A stretch of DNA of 64,000 nucleotides from Gemmatimonadota bacterium (GCA_003222115.1 QHUL01000054.1:1-64000), one strand, 5' to 3'. Positions 8,621-17,710 are shown, counted from the first letter of the stretch. Numbers and translations are program-made. The notes: generated by a model not told the origin, from the letters alone.

Positions 8621-9169
8621 ATGCGAGGTGCCTTGGTCCAGCGCGCTGACGTGGAAGCGATCGCTCGACGGATCCGCGACGTACCGGACTTCCCCAAGCC
8701 GGGCATCGTCTTCAAAGACATCACGCCGCTATTACTCGACGCGTCGGCGTTCCGCCGGGCGGTGGAGCTGATGACGACCCCATTTCAAGAATCGCGGGTC
8801 ACGCGTGTGGTCTCGATTGAATCGCGGGGCTTCCTCCTGGGTGCGCCGGTGGCGTTGGCGCTCGAGGCGGGCCTGGTGCCAATCCGCAAGCCGGGGAAGC
8901 TCCCAGCGGAGCGCGGCCGGGTCGAGTACGCTCTGGAGTACGGCACCGACGCCCTCGAGATGCACCGGGACGCCCTCGGCTCCGGCGACCGGGTGCTGAT
9001 CGTGGACGACGTTCTCGCGACCGGGGGCACGGCCGAGGCAGCGGCGAAGCTGGTGCGCGCCCACAGCGGAGAAGTCGTGGGGTTCACGTTTCTCATCGAG
9101 CTCGACTTTCTGAAGGGCAGGGAGCGGCTGCGCGGGGAGCGGGTTGAGGCCTTGCTCCACTACGCGTAA
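8621..9169 (+). CDS. apt: Adenine phosphoribosyltransferase
   Basis: 182 residues from ATG 8621 (a TTG directly before it is ignored). P-K-P-G-I-V-F-K-D-I-T-P near residue 25, E-S-R-G-F near 65, the flexible loop R-K-P-G-K-L-P, and the PRPP loop V-L-I-V-D-D-V-L-A-T-G-G-T-A. It salvages adenine to AMP with PRPP. Last protein gene of the compact plus-strand run that begins at 886. Confidence 0.96.
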   Translation: MRGALVQRADVEAIARRIRDVPDFPKPGIVFKDITPLLLDASAFRRAVELMTTPFQESRVTRVVSIESRGFLLGAPVALALEAGLVPIRKPGKLPAERGRVEYALEYGTDALEMHRDALGSGDRVLIVDDVLATGGTAEAAAKLVRAHSGEVVGFTFLIELDFLKGRERLRGERVEALLHYA

Positions 9170-9181
9170 GCCCGCTACATT
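9152..9181 (+). promoter_or_regulatory. Promoter for tRNA-Arg
   Basis: TTGCTC (9152-9157) and TACATT (9176-9181) are separated by 18 bases, which puts the transcription start near 9188, just before the tRNA at 9192. The -35 box lies inside the end of apt. Confidence 0.5.
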
Positions 9182-9191
9182 GCAGCGCTTA

Positions 9192-9265
9192 GCCCCTGTA
9201 GCTCAGGTGGATAGAGCAGCGGTTTCCTAAACCGTTGGCCGGGTGTTCGAGTCACCCCAGGGGCA
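9192..9265 (+). tRNA. tRNA-Arg (anticodon CCT)
   Basis: 74-base cloverleaf: acceptor GCCCCTG/CAGGGGC with discriminator A, D stem GCTC/GAGC, anticodon stem GCGGT/ACCGT (one G-T pair) around TTCCTAA, and T arm GGGTG-TTCGAGT-CACCC. Reads AGG codons. CCA is not encoded. Confidence 0.95.
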
Positions 9266-9317
9266 CTTGGGGAGGCTGAACGGATCCAGGCACGTGCCAA
9301 CAAAGGACTCAAGCGGC

Positions 9318-9992
9318 ATGGGGACATCGGTGCAGACGGCGGCTGCGCGGGCCGCCGAAGAAAACCCGCTGCTGGTCGCCATCGGGCGCTGGATCGGCGC
9401 CAACCGGGAGAAAGCGCTCGCCATCGCCGGCGTGCTCGTCATCGTCATCGTCCTGCTCGCGTGGAACACCCTGTCCGCCAGGCAGACGGAGCAGGCCGCC
9501 GGCGTGCGGTTGAACGCGGCGCGGCTCGCTTTCGAGTCGAGGAATTATCCGCTTGCCGCGAGCGAGTTGTCCCAGGTCGTGGAAAACTATTCCGGCACCC
9601 GTGCCGCGCAGGAGGCGAACCTCCTCCTCGCCCAGTCGCGCCTGCTGCAGGGCCAGAGCCAGCAGGCGATCGAGCTGCTGAAGCGCGTTGCGCCGCGGGC
9701 CGATCCAGCATTTCGAGCTCAGGCATATGGGCTACTCGGTGCCGCGTACGACAACGTGGGGCATCCCAAGGAGGCTGCGGAAGCCTACCAGCAGGCCGCT
9801 GACGCGGCGCAGCTGCCCTTTCTCAAGGCCCAGTTCCTGACCGAAGCGGGACGCGCCTGGGTTGCGGGGGGGGACACGGCGAGGGCCGTCCAGGCCTACC
9901 GCACGGTCGTCGCGCAGACTGATTCGGCGGCGATGATGGTGGCAGGCGAGGCGAAGGTGAGGCTGGGTGAACTGACCAAGGGTGTTCAGTAG
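9318..9992 (+). CDS. Membrane-anchored TPR protein (YfgM-like)
   Basis: 224 residues from ATG 9318, with AAAGGA 9 bases upstream. A short cytoplasmic N-terminus, one membrane segment at about residues 33-51 (A-I-A-G-V-L-V-I-V-I-V-L-L), then helical repeats: an A-R-L-A-F-E-S-R-N-Y repeat, L-G-A-A-Y-D-N-V-G-H-P-K-E-A-A-E-A-Y, and a third near the end. This topology matches YfgM, which works with the Sec translocon and envelope chaperones, but similarity is judged from layout only. It faces dapF, 58 bases away with no obvious terminator. Confidence 0.75.
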   Translation: MGTSVQTAAARAAEENPLLVAIGRWIGANREKALAIAGVLVIVIVLLAWNTLSARQTEQAAGVRLNAARLAFESRNYPLAASELSQVVENYSGTRAAQEANLLLAQSRLLQGQSQQAIELLKRVAPRADPAFRAQAYGLLGAAYDNVGHPKEAAEAYQQAADAAQLPFLKAQFLTEAGRAWVAGGDTARAVQAYRTVVAQTDSAAMMVAGEAKVRLGELTKGVQ

Positions 9993-10050
9993 TACTGCGT
10001 ATAAGAGATGTTATGTTAAGCTGACGATGGTCTAAATGTGGACAAATGAC

Positions 10051-10863
10051 TCAAGCAATCACACCTCTGAACACCAGTCGGGCCTCCCCCACCAGCCACA
10101 CGTCCTCGTAGCCCCCGTCCGCGGTCTGCCGAGCCCGGACCTCGAGCGTCCGGCCGCTCCTGGTCCAGATCGTCGCTGGCAGTGTCCCCAGCCCCCAGGT
10201 TTGGATCGCGCAGGCTGCCGCCACGGCCCCGGTGCCGCACGCCAGCGTTTCGGCCTCCACGCCGCGCTCGTAGGTGCGCATGCGCCACCCGTCTCGCGTG
10301 CCGGCAGGCGATATGAAGTTCACGTTGGCGCCCTCGGGCCCGAGGGCCGGTTCGGAGCGCAGGCCAGAGCCGCGCCGCGCCACGTCCACACGATCCACTT
10401 CGTCCACGAGCACGATCAGATGCGGGACGCCGACCATGGCGAGTGCCGCGCGGCGCTCGCCATCCACGACCGACAGGCCGGGCACCTGCTGCGGCGCCCG
10501 CACTGGGGCCAAGTGGAGCTCGGCGCGCTCCCCCGGCGCGCAACGGCTCTCGTAGGTGCCGGCATCCGTCTCGAGACTCATCCCGCGACCGTTCGCGAGT
10601 CCGAGGCGTGCGGCGAGCTGCGTGCTGCACAGCGCGGCGTTGCCGCACATGGCCGCGCGGGAGCCGTCCGAGTTGAAGTAGGCCATGCGGACGACGCCCG
10701 GTGCGGCCCCGGGAGCGACGAACACAAGCCCGTCAGCGCCGATGCCGGTGCCCCGGGCGCACACGGCGCGGATGTCGGGCACGCTCCACTCTGCCGGGCC
10801 CGAGGCACGACCGTCCACCATGACGAAGTCGTTGCCCGACCCCGTCATCTTGTAGACCGGCAG
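10051..10863 (-). CDS. dapF: Diaminopimelate epimerase, apparent CUG start
   Basis: Both catalytic cysteines are present: M-C-G-N-A-A-L-C and E-T-L-A-C-G-T-G, plus F-N-S-D-G-S, A-N-V-N-F and Y-E-R-G. It interconverts LL- and meso-diaminopimelate for peptidoglycan and lysine. The conserved first strand reads L-P-V-Y-K-M-T-G-S-G-N-D-F; no ATG, GTG or TTG precedes it in frame, so the start is either CTG 10863 (270 residues, chosen, after GCGGGA) or ATG 10848, which would cut off the strand. The usual Arg of the G-N-A-A-R-C motif is Leu here. Last gene of the 14851-10051 operon. Confidence 0.88.
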   Translation of the reverse strand: MPVYKMTGSGNDFVMVDGRASGPAEWSVPDIRAVCARGTGIGADGLVFVAPGAAPGVVRMAYFNSDGSRAAMCGNAALCSTQLAARLGLANGRGMSLETDAGTYESRCAPGERAELHLAPVRAPQQVPGLSVVDGERRAALAMVGVPHLIVLVDEVDRVDVARRGSGLRSEPALGPEGANVNFISPAGTRDGWRMRTYERGVEAETLACGTGAVAAACAIQTWGLGTLPATIWTRSGRTLEVRARQTADGGYEDVWLVGEARLVFRGVIA

Positions 10864-10868
10864 TCCCG

Positions 10869-11591
10869 CTAGATGCGGCCGAACAGCGCCATCATCCGGA
10901 GCCGCGGCACCATCCAGACCGCTTCCCGGACGATGGCCCGGTTCATCTTGCTGTGCCCCTCGGTCCGGTCCACGAACACGATGGGTATCTCGGTCAGCCT
11001 GAACCCCTTTCGCCATGCCCTCACGCTCATTTCAATTTGGAACGCGTAGCCGTTCGACCGCACCAGTGACAAATCGATCGCCTCGAGCACGCGCCTGCGA
11101 AAGCACTTGAACCCGCCCGTGAGGTCCCACATCCGCAGTCCTGTCACCCGGCGGGCGTAGATATTGGCACAGTAGGATAACATGAGACGGGTCATCGGCC
11201 AGTTGACGACCGTCACCTTGCCGTTGAGGTAGCGCGACCCCAGCACCAAGTCTGCCCCCTCCACCGCCTTGAGAAACTCCTTTAAGTGGGCCGGGTCGTG
11301 CGAGAAGTCGGCGTCCATCTCGAACACGTAATCGTAGCCCCGCTCCAGGGCCCAGCGGAACCCCGTGATGTAGGCCGTGCCGAGACCGAGCTTGCCGTCT
11401 CGATGCAGCACGTGCACCCGGCGTTCCCGGGCGGCCAGGTCGTCCGCGACCCGGCCGGTGCCGTCCGGAGAGTTGTCGTCCACCACAAGCAGCTCGAGGC
11501 GTGCGTCCTGGGCGAGCACCTGCGGTGCGAGGCTGGGGAGGTTCGCCGCCTCGTTGTAAGTGGGGATGACGACCAGCGCTCGCTCAGGCAC
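10869..11591 (-). CDS. Polyprenol monophosphomannose synthase-like GT2
   Basis: 240 residues, with the DPM1 signature: V-V-I-P-T-Y-N-E, V-V-D-D-N-S-P-D-G-T, G-L-G-T-A-Y, E-M-D-A-D-F-S-H-D-P, and D-L-T-G-G-F-K-C-F-R. No C-terminal membrane domain, as in the soluble DPM1 class. It likely makes polyprenyl-phosphate-mannose or -glucose, which feeds glycosyltransferases working outside the inner membrane. The neighbouring YfhO-like protein is a good candidate user of that lipid-linked sugar. Confidence 0.9.
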   Translation of the reverse strand: MPERALVVIPTYNEAANLPSLAPQVLAQDARLELLVVDDNSPDGTGRVADDLAARERRVHVLHRDGKLGLGTAYITGFRWALERGYDYVFEMDADFSHDPAHLKEFLKAVEGADLVLGSRYLNGKVTVVNWPMTRLMLSYCANIYARRVTGLRMWDLTGGFKCFRRRVLEAIDLSLVRSNGYAFQIEMSVRAWRKGFRLTEIPIVFVDRTEGHSKMNRAIVREAVWMVPRLRMMALFGRI

Positions 11592-13929
11592 GCAGCCTGC
11601 GCCGTGCTGCGAGAGAGCCGGCCGCCGCGATGGCCAGGAGCCCGAGCGAGCCGAGCGTCAGGGCCCTGCCTCGGTTGTAGAGCTGCGAGCGGAAGGAGAG
11701 CTCGACGGTCTTGGTGCCGGCTGCGAGCGGCACCGTGATCAGACTGTAGTCCCCACGCAAGCACGGAGCGGGCCGGCCGTCCGTGGTCGCTTTCCAGTCC
11801 GGATACCAGTTCTCGGCGATGAGCAGGTAGCTGGGCAGCGGGGGCGCGGGGTCGAGCGCCACGCTCATCCGCCCCGGCTGCCACAATGTGACGGTGGCGT
11901 GCGACGGGCTCGGGGGCGGCAGGGCCTTGAGCGGCGCCGGGGCGACTGGTTGATCGGGTGTGAACAGCACCACGCGAGAGTAGTCCATGCGCGGGTCGAG
12001 CAGCGTGGGAATAATCGCGGCCGAATCCGCCTTGACGGCCCCGGGGACGACGCGGGCGTAGGGGGCCGGCGCGAGCCGCTCGAGCAGATTCGCCTGTTCA
12101 CCTCCCAGCGTGGGCACGGAGTCGAGGATCCGCCGGAAGCCGGGGATCGAATCGACCTTGCGAGCACCCACGGGGGCGATCAGGTAGCGCACGGCCAAGA
12201 GGTCCCACAGCTGGAGGTGCCCAATGTTCCTCCACTCATTCTTGCCGCCCAGCAGCTCGTCGTAGTAGCGGAGCTCGTTGCCGTGGTAGCCGAGCACCTG
12301 GGGGACGTCAAACGCCGCCAGCACCGAACCTGGATAGGCGCCGAGATCGAGGACGCGAAACGGTGGGGGCGTTGCGGCGACGCGGGTGACGAGCGGATCC
12401 GCCTCGTGGGGCTTCGAGTAGCGCCAGAAACTCCGGGCGTTCAGCCACAGGTCGGTTCCCACGACGAGCGCCAGCGTGAGGGCGCCCAGCCGCGGCGTCA
12501 GCCGGCCCTGGGCGAGTCCGAACAGGGCCGCCGTCGCCGCGAGCGCCGCGCCGCTGCCGAAGGCTCCCCACATGATGGCGGACTGCTGGGCTTGAGCCGC
12601 GGCCACGGCCGCTCGCCCGCTCGCCGCCTGGATGCCGCTCGCGAGCGACTCGGCGACGTGGCCCCAGGCGCCGGTGATGCCCAGCAGGGCCACCATTGCT
12701 CCGATGATGAGCGTGGGGGTCATGGCGCGCCGGCCGTCCTTTCCCAGCGCACGATCGACCCCGAACGCCGCGAAGATCGCGACGACGAATGCGACCACGA
12801 AGAACGCCATCCCGGGCGCGCGCGTCTTGCTGACGAGCGGCATCACTGCCCACCACAGCTTGTAGAACGGCGTGGCCGCTCCGAGACTGATGAGCAGGAA
12901 CAGGAGCCCGATCCCGCCCACCCACAAGATTAGGCGCCGCCGCTCTCGCGTGCCCGCGCCCAGCACGGCGAGAGCGATCACGGGAAGACCCAGATATTCC
13001 GAGTGCAGCTTCAGCGGGTTCGAGCCCCAGTAGGTCTCGTGTGACCCCACGAAGTTCTTCAGGAAGAATTCGGGAACGTGGTCCCAGGGGATGGCGTAGG
13101 AGGTCGACCCGGCAAACCCGTAGTAGCCCCCGGCGCGGGGTGAGAACGAGATGTAGCCGAAGAACGGCACGATCTCGATGGCGGCGATGCCGAACCCCAG
13201 CAGCACGGCGCCGAGGGCCAGCCCGAGGCTGACGAGTCGTGCCCCCCCCCGCGCGTCGGGGACCTCCTCGACGGTCAAATAGAGGGCGAACAGACCAGCG
13301 GCGATTAGCAGGTAATAGGCGAGCTGGAAGTGACCGAGGAGCGTAAGCGCCACGGCCGCCGCGAGCAGCGGATAGCCCTCCGGACGCCGGTCGCGCAGCG
13401 CGAGCACCAGCGCGAGGAACACGAGCGGCAGCGCCGTGGACGCGAACAGCTTGCCGTCGTGCCCAGGCGAGGGGTAGGACGCGATCAACCCGGAGAGCTC
13501 GTAGGCGAGCCCCCCGATGACCGATCCGGTCCAGGATACGCGGAGGCGCCTGAGCAAGAGGTAGGTGAACAGGCCGGCGAGGATGTAGTGCACGAAGAAG
13601 CTCAGGTTTCCCGCCGTTGTGACCGGGATGACGAAGCGCAACAGCCAGGTGGGGTAGAAGACGTTCCCGTGGCCTGCGGCCAACGGCAGGCCTCCGAACA
13701 CTTCCGGGTCCCACAGCGGCAGGTGGCCTAGGCGCGTGAACCACGCGGCGCTCCAGGTGTGCCACGCGAAGCCTCCCGTGTACTGATCACTCCACTGGTC
13801 CGCAAGCCACAGCCCGCGGAGCATCGGCAGCGACAGGAGCGCTGGCCACAGGGTGAACGCCGCCGTGGCGAGGAGCGCGGGACGACGCGGCTCGTACGGC
13901 GGCGCCGCCAGCGGTTCACGATCGCTCAC
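11584..13929 (-). CDS. YfhO family membrane protein
   Basis: 781 residues with roughly a dozen membrane segments in residues 15-490, then a soluble extracytoplasmic C-terminal domain and a last membrane helix near 755-775. Early motifs D-Q-W-S-D-Q and P-L-W-D-P-E-V-F-G-G-L-P and the late N-W-Y-P-D-W-K are typical of YfhO/GT-C-like proteins, which need a polyprenyl-phosphate sugar donor to glycosylate surface polymers. It overlaps the DPM1-like gene by 8 bases, which fits a donor-maker/user pair. Acceptor unknown. Confidence 0.85.
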   Translation of the reverse strand: MSDREPLAAPPYEPRRPALLATAAFTLWPALLSLPMLRGLWLADQWSDQYTGGFAWHTWSAAWFTRLGHLPLWDPEVFGGLPLAAGHGNVFYPTWLLRFVIPVTTAGNLSFFVHYILAGLFTYLLLRRLRVSWTGSVIGGLAYELSGLIASYPSPGHDGKLFASTALPLVFLALVLALRDRRPEGYPLLAAAVALTLLGHFQLAYYLLIAAGLFALYLTVEEVPDARGGARLVSLGLALGAVLLGFGIAAIEIVPFFGYISFSPRAGGYYGFAGSTSYAIPWDHVPEFFLKNFVGSHETYWGSNPLKLHSEYLGLPVIALAVLGAGTRERRRLILWVGGIGLLFLLISLGAATPFYKLWWAVMPLVSKTRAPGMAFFVVAFVVAIFAAFGVDRALGKDGRRAMTPTLIIGAMVALLGITGAWGHVAESLASGIQAASGRAAVAAAQAQQSAIMWGAFGSGAALAATAALFGLAQGRLTPRLGALTLALVVGTDLWLNARSFWRYSKPHEADPLVTRVAATPPPFRVLDLGAYPGSVLAAFDVPQVLGYHGNELRYYDELLGGKNEWRNIGHLQLWDLLAVRYLIAPVGARKVDSIPGFRRILDSVPTLGGEQANLLERLAPAPYARVVPGAVKADSAAIIPTLLDPRMDYSRVVLFTPDQPVAPAPLKALPPPSPSHATVTLWQPGRMSVALDPAPPLPSYLLIAENWYPDWKATTDGRPAPCLRGDYSLITVPLAAGTKTVELSFRSQLYNRGRALTLGSLGLLAIAAAGSLAARRRLRA

Positions 13930-14851
13930 TGGTGGACTCCTGTGGACGGTGCCGCAGCGGGAGCGTGACCAGCGCGGCCGTTGCCTCCATGGCTGTCAAC
14001 AGGACCCGCGACGCCAGGCTTACCACCAGCGCGCCGCCGCTCCCGAGCGACGGCGTGAGCAGGCCCACGAACACCAGCTCCCGCACCCCCACCCCGCCGG
14101 GGGCGAACAGGGCCAGCCACCCCAGGATGTAACCGAGGGCGAACACTCCGGTGGCGACCGCGAAGGGCAAGGCCCGGTCGGCGATGAGCCCGTGGGCGAG
14201 CAGCCAGAAGGCAGCCCCGTAGGTGACCCAGCCGAGCGTCGTGAGGGTCGCGCTCGTGACGACCGCCGTGGGACGGAGCGGCTCGAGCGGCGCGGCCGTA
14301 CCGGCGAGCCGTCCGAGCCACCGGGCGGTCGGTGCCCAGGTGAGCACGCCGACTGTGGCGAGCGCCGCGAGACCCGCCGCGGCGAGCCGCAGCGGCGAGG
14401 TGGCGTGCGGGGTGACCGCCGCGACCACGGCGGCACCGGTGCCCACGGCGAGCGCCTGCGCCACGAAGGCGGACGCCGCGGCAGGCGCCGTCTGGACGCC
14501 GGCACGCTGCGCCAGCACGACCAATCCGGCCACGCTCCACACTTTACCGGGCACGTAGCGACCGAGATTCGCGAGACTCCACGTGCGCGCCGCAGCGCCG
14601 AAGCCGATGCGCTGCCCCCAACCGTGGAGGATCTGGCGCCACGACTCGATGTGCATCACGTAAGACGCGCACACCGCGAGCGCGGAGCCCGCGATCCACA
14701 GCGGCTTGATGGTGACGTCGGCATGCAGAGCCCGGAACTCCGCCCAGTTGCGGCCGATCGAGCGGGCGACGAGCACCACGACGACCAGCGTGACGAGCCC
14801 CTGCACCGCCCAGAGCCAGCCTCGGGCCTGCGAGCCGGGAGACGGAGTCAT
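13916..14851 (-). CDS. Lysylphosphatidylglycerol synthase TM-region / flippase-like protein (UPF0104)
   Basis: 311 residues started at ATG 14851, with AAAGAGG just upstream. About eight membrane segments; the family motifs R-Y-V-P-G-K-V-W (near residue 98) and A-P-G-G-V-G-V-R-E (near 252) are visible. This membrane domain occurs alone in proteins near glycan and lipid-linked-sugar genes, where roles in lipid or glycolipid transfer have been suggested. No aminoacyl transferase domain, so it is not a full MprF. First gene of the minus-strand glycan operon. Confidence 0.85.
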   Translation of the reverse strand: MTPSPGSQARGWLWAVQGLVTLVVVVLVARSIGRNWAEFRALHADVTIKPLWIAGSALAVCASYVMHIESWRQILHGWGQRIGFGAAARTWSLANLGRYVPGKVWSVAGLVVLAQRAGVQTAPAAASAFVAQALAVGTGAAVVAAVTPHATSPLRLAAAGLAALATVGVLTWAPTARWLGRLAGTAAPLEPLRPTAVVTSATLTTLGWVTYGAAFWLLAHGLIADRALPFAVATGVFALGYILGWLALFAPGGVGVRELVFVGLLTPSLGSGGALVVSLASRVLLTAMEATAALVTLPLRHRPQESTSERS

Positions 14852-14943
14852 GACCTCTTTGTGAGTGACGTGGGTCAAGCGACCCGACGAATTGCGGCGC
14901 CGAAAACTACCATGACCGGAAAGGCCGGGAAAGCCGTAGGCAT

Positions 14944-14971
14944 TTGCCCGGGCTCCGCGAGGGGCTATAGT
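14944..14971 (+). promoter_or_regulatory. Promoter of the GT4 gene
   Basis: TTGCCC (14944-14949), a 16-base spacer, TATAGT (14966-14971), then only 8 bases to the ATG at 14980. The predicted start of transcription is at or within 2 bases of the initiation codon, so the message would be leaderless or nearly so. No ribosome site is visible, consistent with that. Confidence 0.55.
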
Positions 14972-14979
14972 AACGGCTG

Positions 14980-16185
14980 ATGCGCATCCTGCACATCGTC
15001 ACCGCGTTCCCGCGCTTCCCGAACGACATCATCTCGCCCTGGCTGGTGGAGATGCTCAAGCGTCTGAGGGCGGCGGGGCATGACGTGGAGGTGCTCGCGC
15101 CCGCCTACCGCGGCGGCGGGAATCGTGAGTTCGGCGGAATTCCGGTCCATCGCTTCCGCTACTTCCCAGCGCGCTGGGAAGACCTGACGCACGACCAGGC
15201 GACGCCGGACCGCTTGCGCCGTTCGCTGCGCTACAAGATCATGCCGCTGTTCTACGTGCTGGGCGGCGTCTGGGCGGCGTGGCGGCTGGGCCGGCGCCGG
15301 CGCTATGACGTTGTCCACGTCCACTGGCCCCTGCCGCACGCGCTGTTCGGGTGGGCGGCGCGGCGGGCATGCGGCGCTCGGATGGTGACGTCGTGGTACG
15401 GCGTCGAGCTGCGCTGGGTCAAGAGCTCCCTGCCCTGGCTGAAGCGGTTCCTGGTCTGGGCCCTGCGGACCTCGGACCAGGTCGTGGCGATCTCGTCGGC
15501 CACTGCGCGCGAGATTACCAACGTGGTTCCGGTGAGCGTGCGCGTGATTCCCTACACCGTCGGCTTCCCCGAGACCGCTGCCGGTCCCTCGCTCCCGCGG
15601 GCGGGCGACAGCTTCCTGATCCTCTTCGTCGGAAGCCTGGTCGAGCGCAAGGGAGTGCGTTATCTGATCGACGCGCTGCCGCTCCTGCCGGCACAGCTTC
15701 ACGCCAAGCTCGTCATCATCGGCGACGGAGCGGAGCGGTCCCGGCTCGAGGCGCAGGTTCGGGCGCGTGGTCTGCAGCATCTGGTGGAGGTGCGGGGGCG
15801 GGTCGCCGAACAGGAGCTGCGCCGCGCCTATGCCGCTGCCAGCGTGCTCGTCCTGCCCGCCATCGTGGACGCGCGGGGCGACACCGAGGGACTGGGAGTC
15901 GTATTGCTCGAGGCGATGAGCTATGGGGTGCCGGTGATCGGCAGCGATCTGGGCGGCATCACGGACATCGTCGTGGACGGGCAAACAGGGCTTCTGGTGC
16001 CGCCTCAGGACTCGGCGGCGCTCGCGGCGGCGCTCGAGCGGCTGGCGACGGATCGCGACCTGGCGAGGCGGCTGGGTGAGGCGGGCGCCGGTCACGTGCG
16101 GCGGCACTTCAGCTGGCCGGCCATCATCGCCCAGTGGGAGGAGTGCTACCTCGCGGTGCTTGACCCCGGCCGTGCGTCGGCCTAG
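14980..16185 (+). CDS. Family 4 glycosyltransferase
   Basis: 401 residues, GT-B fold. N-terminal half with a short-chain Rossmann domain and V-V-H-V-H-W-P; C-terminal GT4 domain beginning F-V-G-S-L-V-E-R-K-G and containing the donor-phosphate motif near residue 305 (D-T-E-G-L-G-V-V-L-L-E-A-M) and G-V-P-V-I-G-S. It transfers a hexose or hexosamine from a nucleotide sugar to a glycan at the cytoplasmic membrane face; the specific sugar cannot be told. Single-gene transcript, converging with and overlapping the next gene by 4 bases. Confidence 0.9.
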   Translation: MRILHIVTAFPRFPNDIISPWLVEMLKRLRAAGHDVEVLAPAYRGGGNREFGGIPVHRFRYFPARWEDLTHDQATPDRLRRSLRYKIMPLFYVLGGVWAAWRLGRRRRYDVVHVHWPLPHALFGWAARRACGARMVTSWYGVELRWVKSSLPWLKRFLVWALRTSDQVVAISSATAREITNVVPVSVRVIPYTVGFPETAAGPSLPRAGDSFLILFVGSLVERKGVRYLIDALPLLPAQLHAKLVIIGDGAERSRLEAQVRARGLQHLVEVRGRVAEQELRRAYAAASVLVLPAIVDARGDTEGLGVVLLEAMSYGVPVIGSDLGGITDIVVDGQTGLLVPPQDSAALAAALERLATDRDLARRLGEAGAGHVRRHFSWPAIIAQWEECYLAVLDPGRASA

Positions 16186-17654
16186 CCGAGCGCGTTCACC
16201 GTCTGCAGCGTGCGGCTGCCCGGGTCTTCCAGTCTGAGCGGCAACGCAGCCCGCACCGGCGCGTGGGCGTCGATGCGCCCGTCGGGCGTCAGGCGCCGGA
16301 CGCGGATGCTGCGACGCGCGGCGCGCCATGCGACCACGGCGCTCAGCGTCCCGATGAAGGGCTGCTGCGCCACGAGGCGATCGAGCAGCGTGTGAAAGGC
16401 GCCCGGAGCGTCCGGAAAGCCGAGCGCAGGCGTCAGGTTGGGGTGCCACAGCCCTACCCAGAGCCCCTCCACCTGCCGGCAGACCTGCGCCAGCGCCTCC
16501 CCCTCGGCAACCCATGCCCTAGGGTCCTCGATGCCCGCGTACTTGCTCAGCGTGCGATCCATCCAGCAGAGCGGCACTTCGTCCAGGCCGATCACCCGCT
16601 CGGCTATGGCGTCCCAAGCGGGGATGACGTCGGCGACGCCCAGCCGGAAGCCGTTGCGGTCCGGGAATCCCCACGTCGTGTCGTAGCGGAAACCCGCCGC
16701 CAACATGCCGCAGTGGGTGGCCCCGGGGCGCATGCGGAGAAAGTGCTGCCGCACGCCGAGGGCGGGGCGGCCGGTTAATCGCTCGAGGCGATGGCGCTGC
16801 TGTGCGAAGCGCTCAGGGCGGTCGCCGGTCTCAAAGCTCCCGTGCAGGCCGATTTCGCAGCCTCTCTCGGCCAGCTCGTCCAGGATCGCCACCGCCGCAG
16901 GGGCCTCCGGTCGGTACGTGAGGTCTCCCGCCCGCATGGTAGCGAAGGTCGGCGTCCCGCAAAGCACGAACCAGGTCGAGACGACGCCGTAGTGCCGCTC
17001 GTCGTCGAGCACGCGGCGCACGGCTTGCCCCACCGGGTCGTGCCCGACGGCGGAGAGCGCCGCCAGCAACGTGCGCCCCACACGCCGCAGCTCCCCCTTG
17101 CGGCTCAGCTCGGCGACGCGCAGGAGCGTAAACACGGGCCAGTGTGCGACGACGTCGAGGTCGTGGGTAAAGGCGGCGGCCCAGCGGCGGCCGTCGGGCC
17201 ACGGGGCGGCGAGCGCCACCGGGCGGCGGCCGGCGCTCGCGATGACGGCGGCGCGCAGCCCTACGGCGGCCCGGGATATGACGGGGTCCGTTTCGCAGGT
17301 ATGGCGGACCAGCAGGTTCTCACGCGACGGCACCCGGCCGTGCCGATCGCGGGCAGCGGAGCGCTGCTCCGCGGTCGCCGCGGCGACGTCGGCAATGCGG
17401 CGCAGCACGACTCGCGGGACGCGCACTACCCCGTCGCCGCGCTCGAGGTACCAGTCGCGCGCGATGCAGGTCGGCAGATCGGGATCGCCCGGATCGCGCT
17501 CGGCCACGAGCAGGCGTACGACGTCGGCGGAGTCATCCTCCACGGGCGGGACACGAGCGAGATCGATGAGGAGATCAAGACCGTAGCGCTCGACGCCGGT
17601 CAGTCCCTCGCGCGGGGGCAGGCGGATCACGAGTTCGTGCAATATACACGGCAA
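16182..17654 (-). CDS. Polysaccharide deacetylase-like protein
   Basis: 490 residues. The N-terminal 150 residues resemble the lead domain often found before NodB-type domains in exopolysaccharide loci. The deacetylase region then shows a first metal motif T-H-D-L-D-V (about residue 165), C-E-I-G-L-H-G-S-F with the expected His, R-Q-H-F-L-R, G-F-R-Y-D-T-T, and a final L-W-H-P-N. These give a plausible metal site and catalytic Asp. Likely removes acetyl groups from a surface polysaccharide; there is no signal peptide, so location and activity are uncertain. Confidence 0.75.
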   Translation of the reverse strand: MPCILHELVIRLPPREGLTGVERYGLDLLIDLARVPPVEDDSADVVRLLVAERDPGDPDLPTCIARDWYLERGDGVVRVPRVVLRRIADVAAATAEQRSAARDRHGRVPSRENLLVRHTCETDPVISRAAVGLRAAVIASAGRRPVALAAPWPDGRRWAAAFTHDLDVVAHWPVFTLLRVAELSRKGELRRVGRTLLAALSAVGHDPVGQAVRRVLDDERHYGVVSTWFVLCGTPTFATMRAGDLTYRPEAPAAVAILDELAERGCEIGLHGSFETGDRPERFAQQRHRLERLTGRPALGVRQHFLRMRPGATHCGMLAAGFRYDTTWGFPDRNGFRLGVADVIPAWDAIAERVIGLDEVPLCWMDRTLSKYAGIEDPRAWVAEGEALAQVCRQVEGLWVGLWHPNLTPALGFPDAPGAFHTLLDRLVAQQPFIGTLSAVVAWRAARRSIRVRRLTPDGRIDAHAPVRAALPLRLEDPGSRTLQTVNALG

Positions 17655-17677
17655 CGGCAGCCGCCGACCCGAGGACT

Positions 17678-17683
17678 TATCTT
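17678..17683 (+). promoter_or_regulatory. -10 box of the fkbH operon
   Basis: TATCTT at 17678-17683, in a gene-free 56 bases between divergent genes, 27 bases before the fkbH ATG. No convincing -35 box. The same hexamer occurs upstream of 20641 and, on the minus strand, of kdsB. Confidence 0.35.
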
Positions 17684-17710
17684 ACCGGGAACCCGAGTCC
17701 ACTGAACGAC

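Noticed and set aside
9993-10050. Bidirectional terminator between the TPR gene and dapF
   Set aside because: The 58 bases are AT-richer than their surroundings but show no stable stem followed by T residues on either strand.
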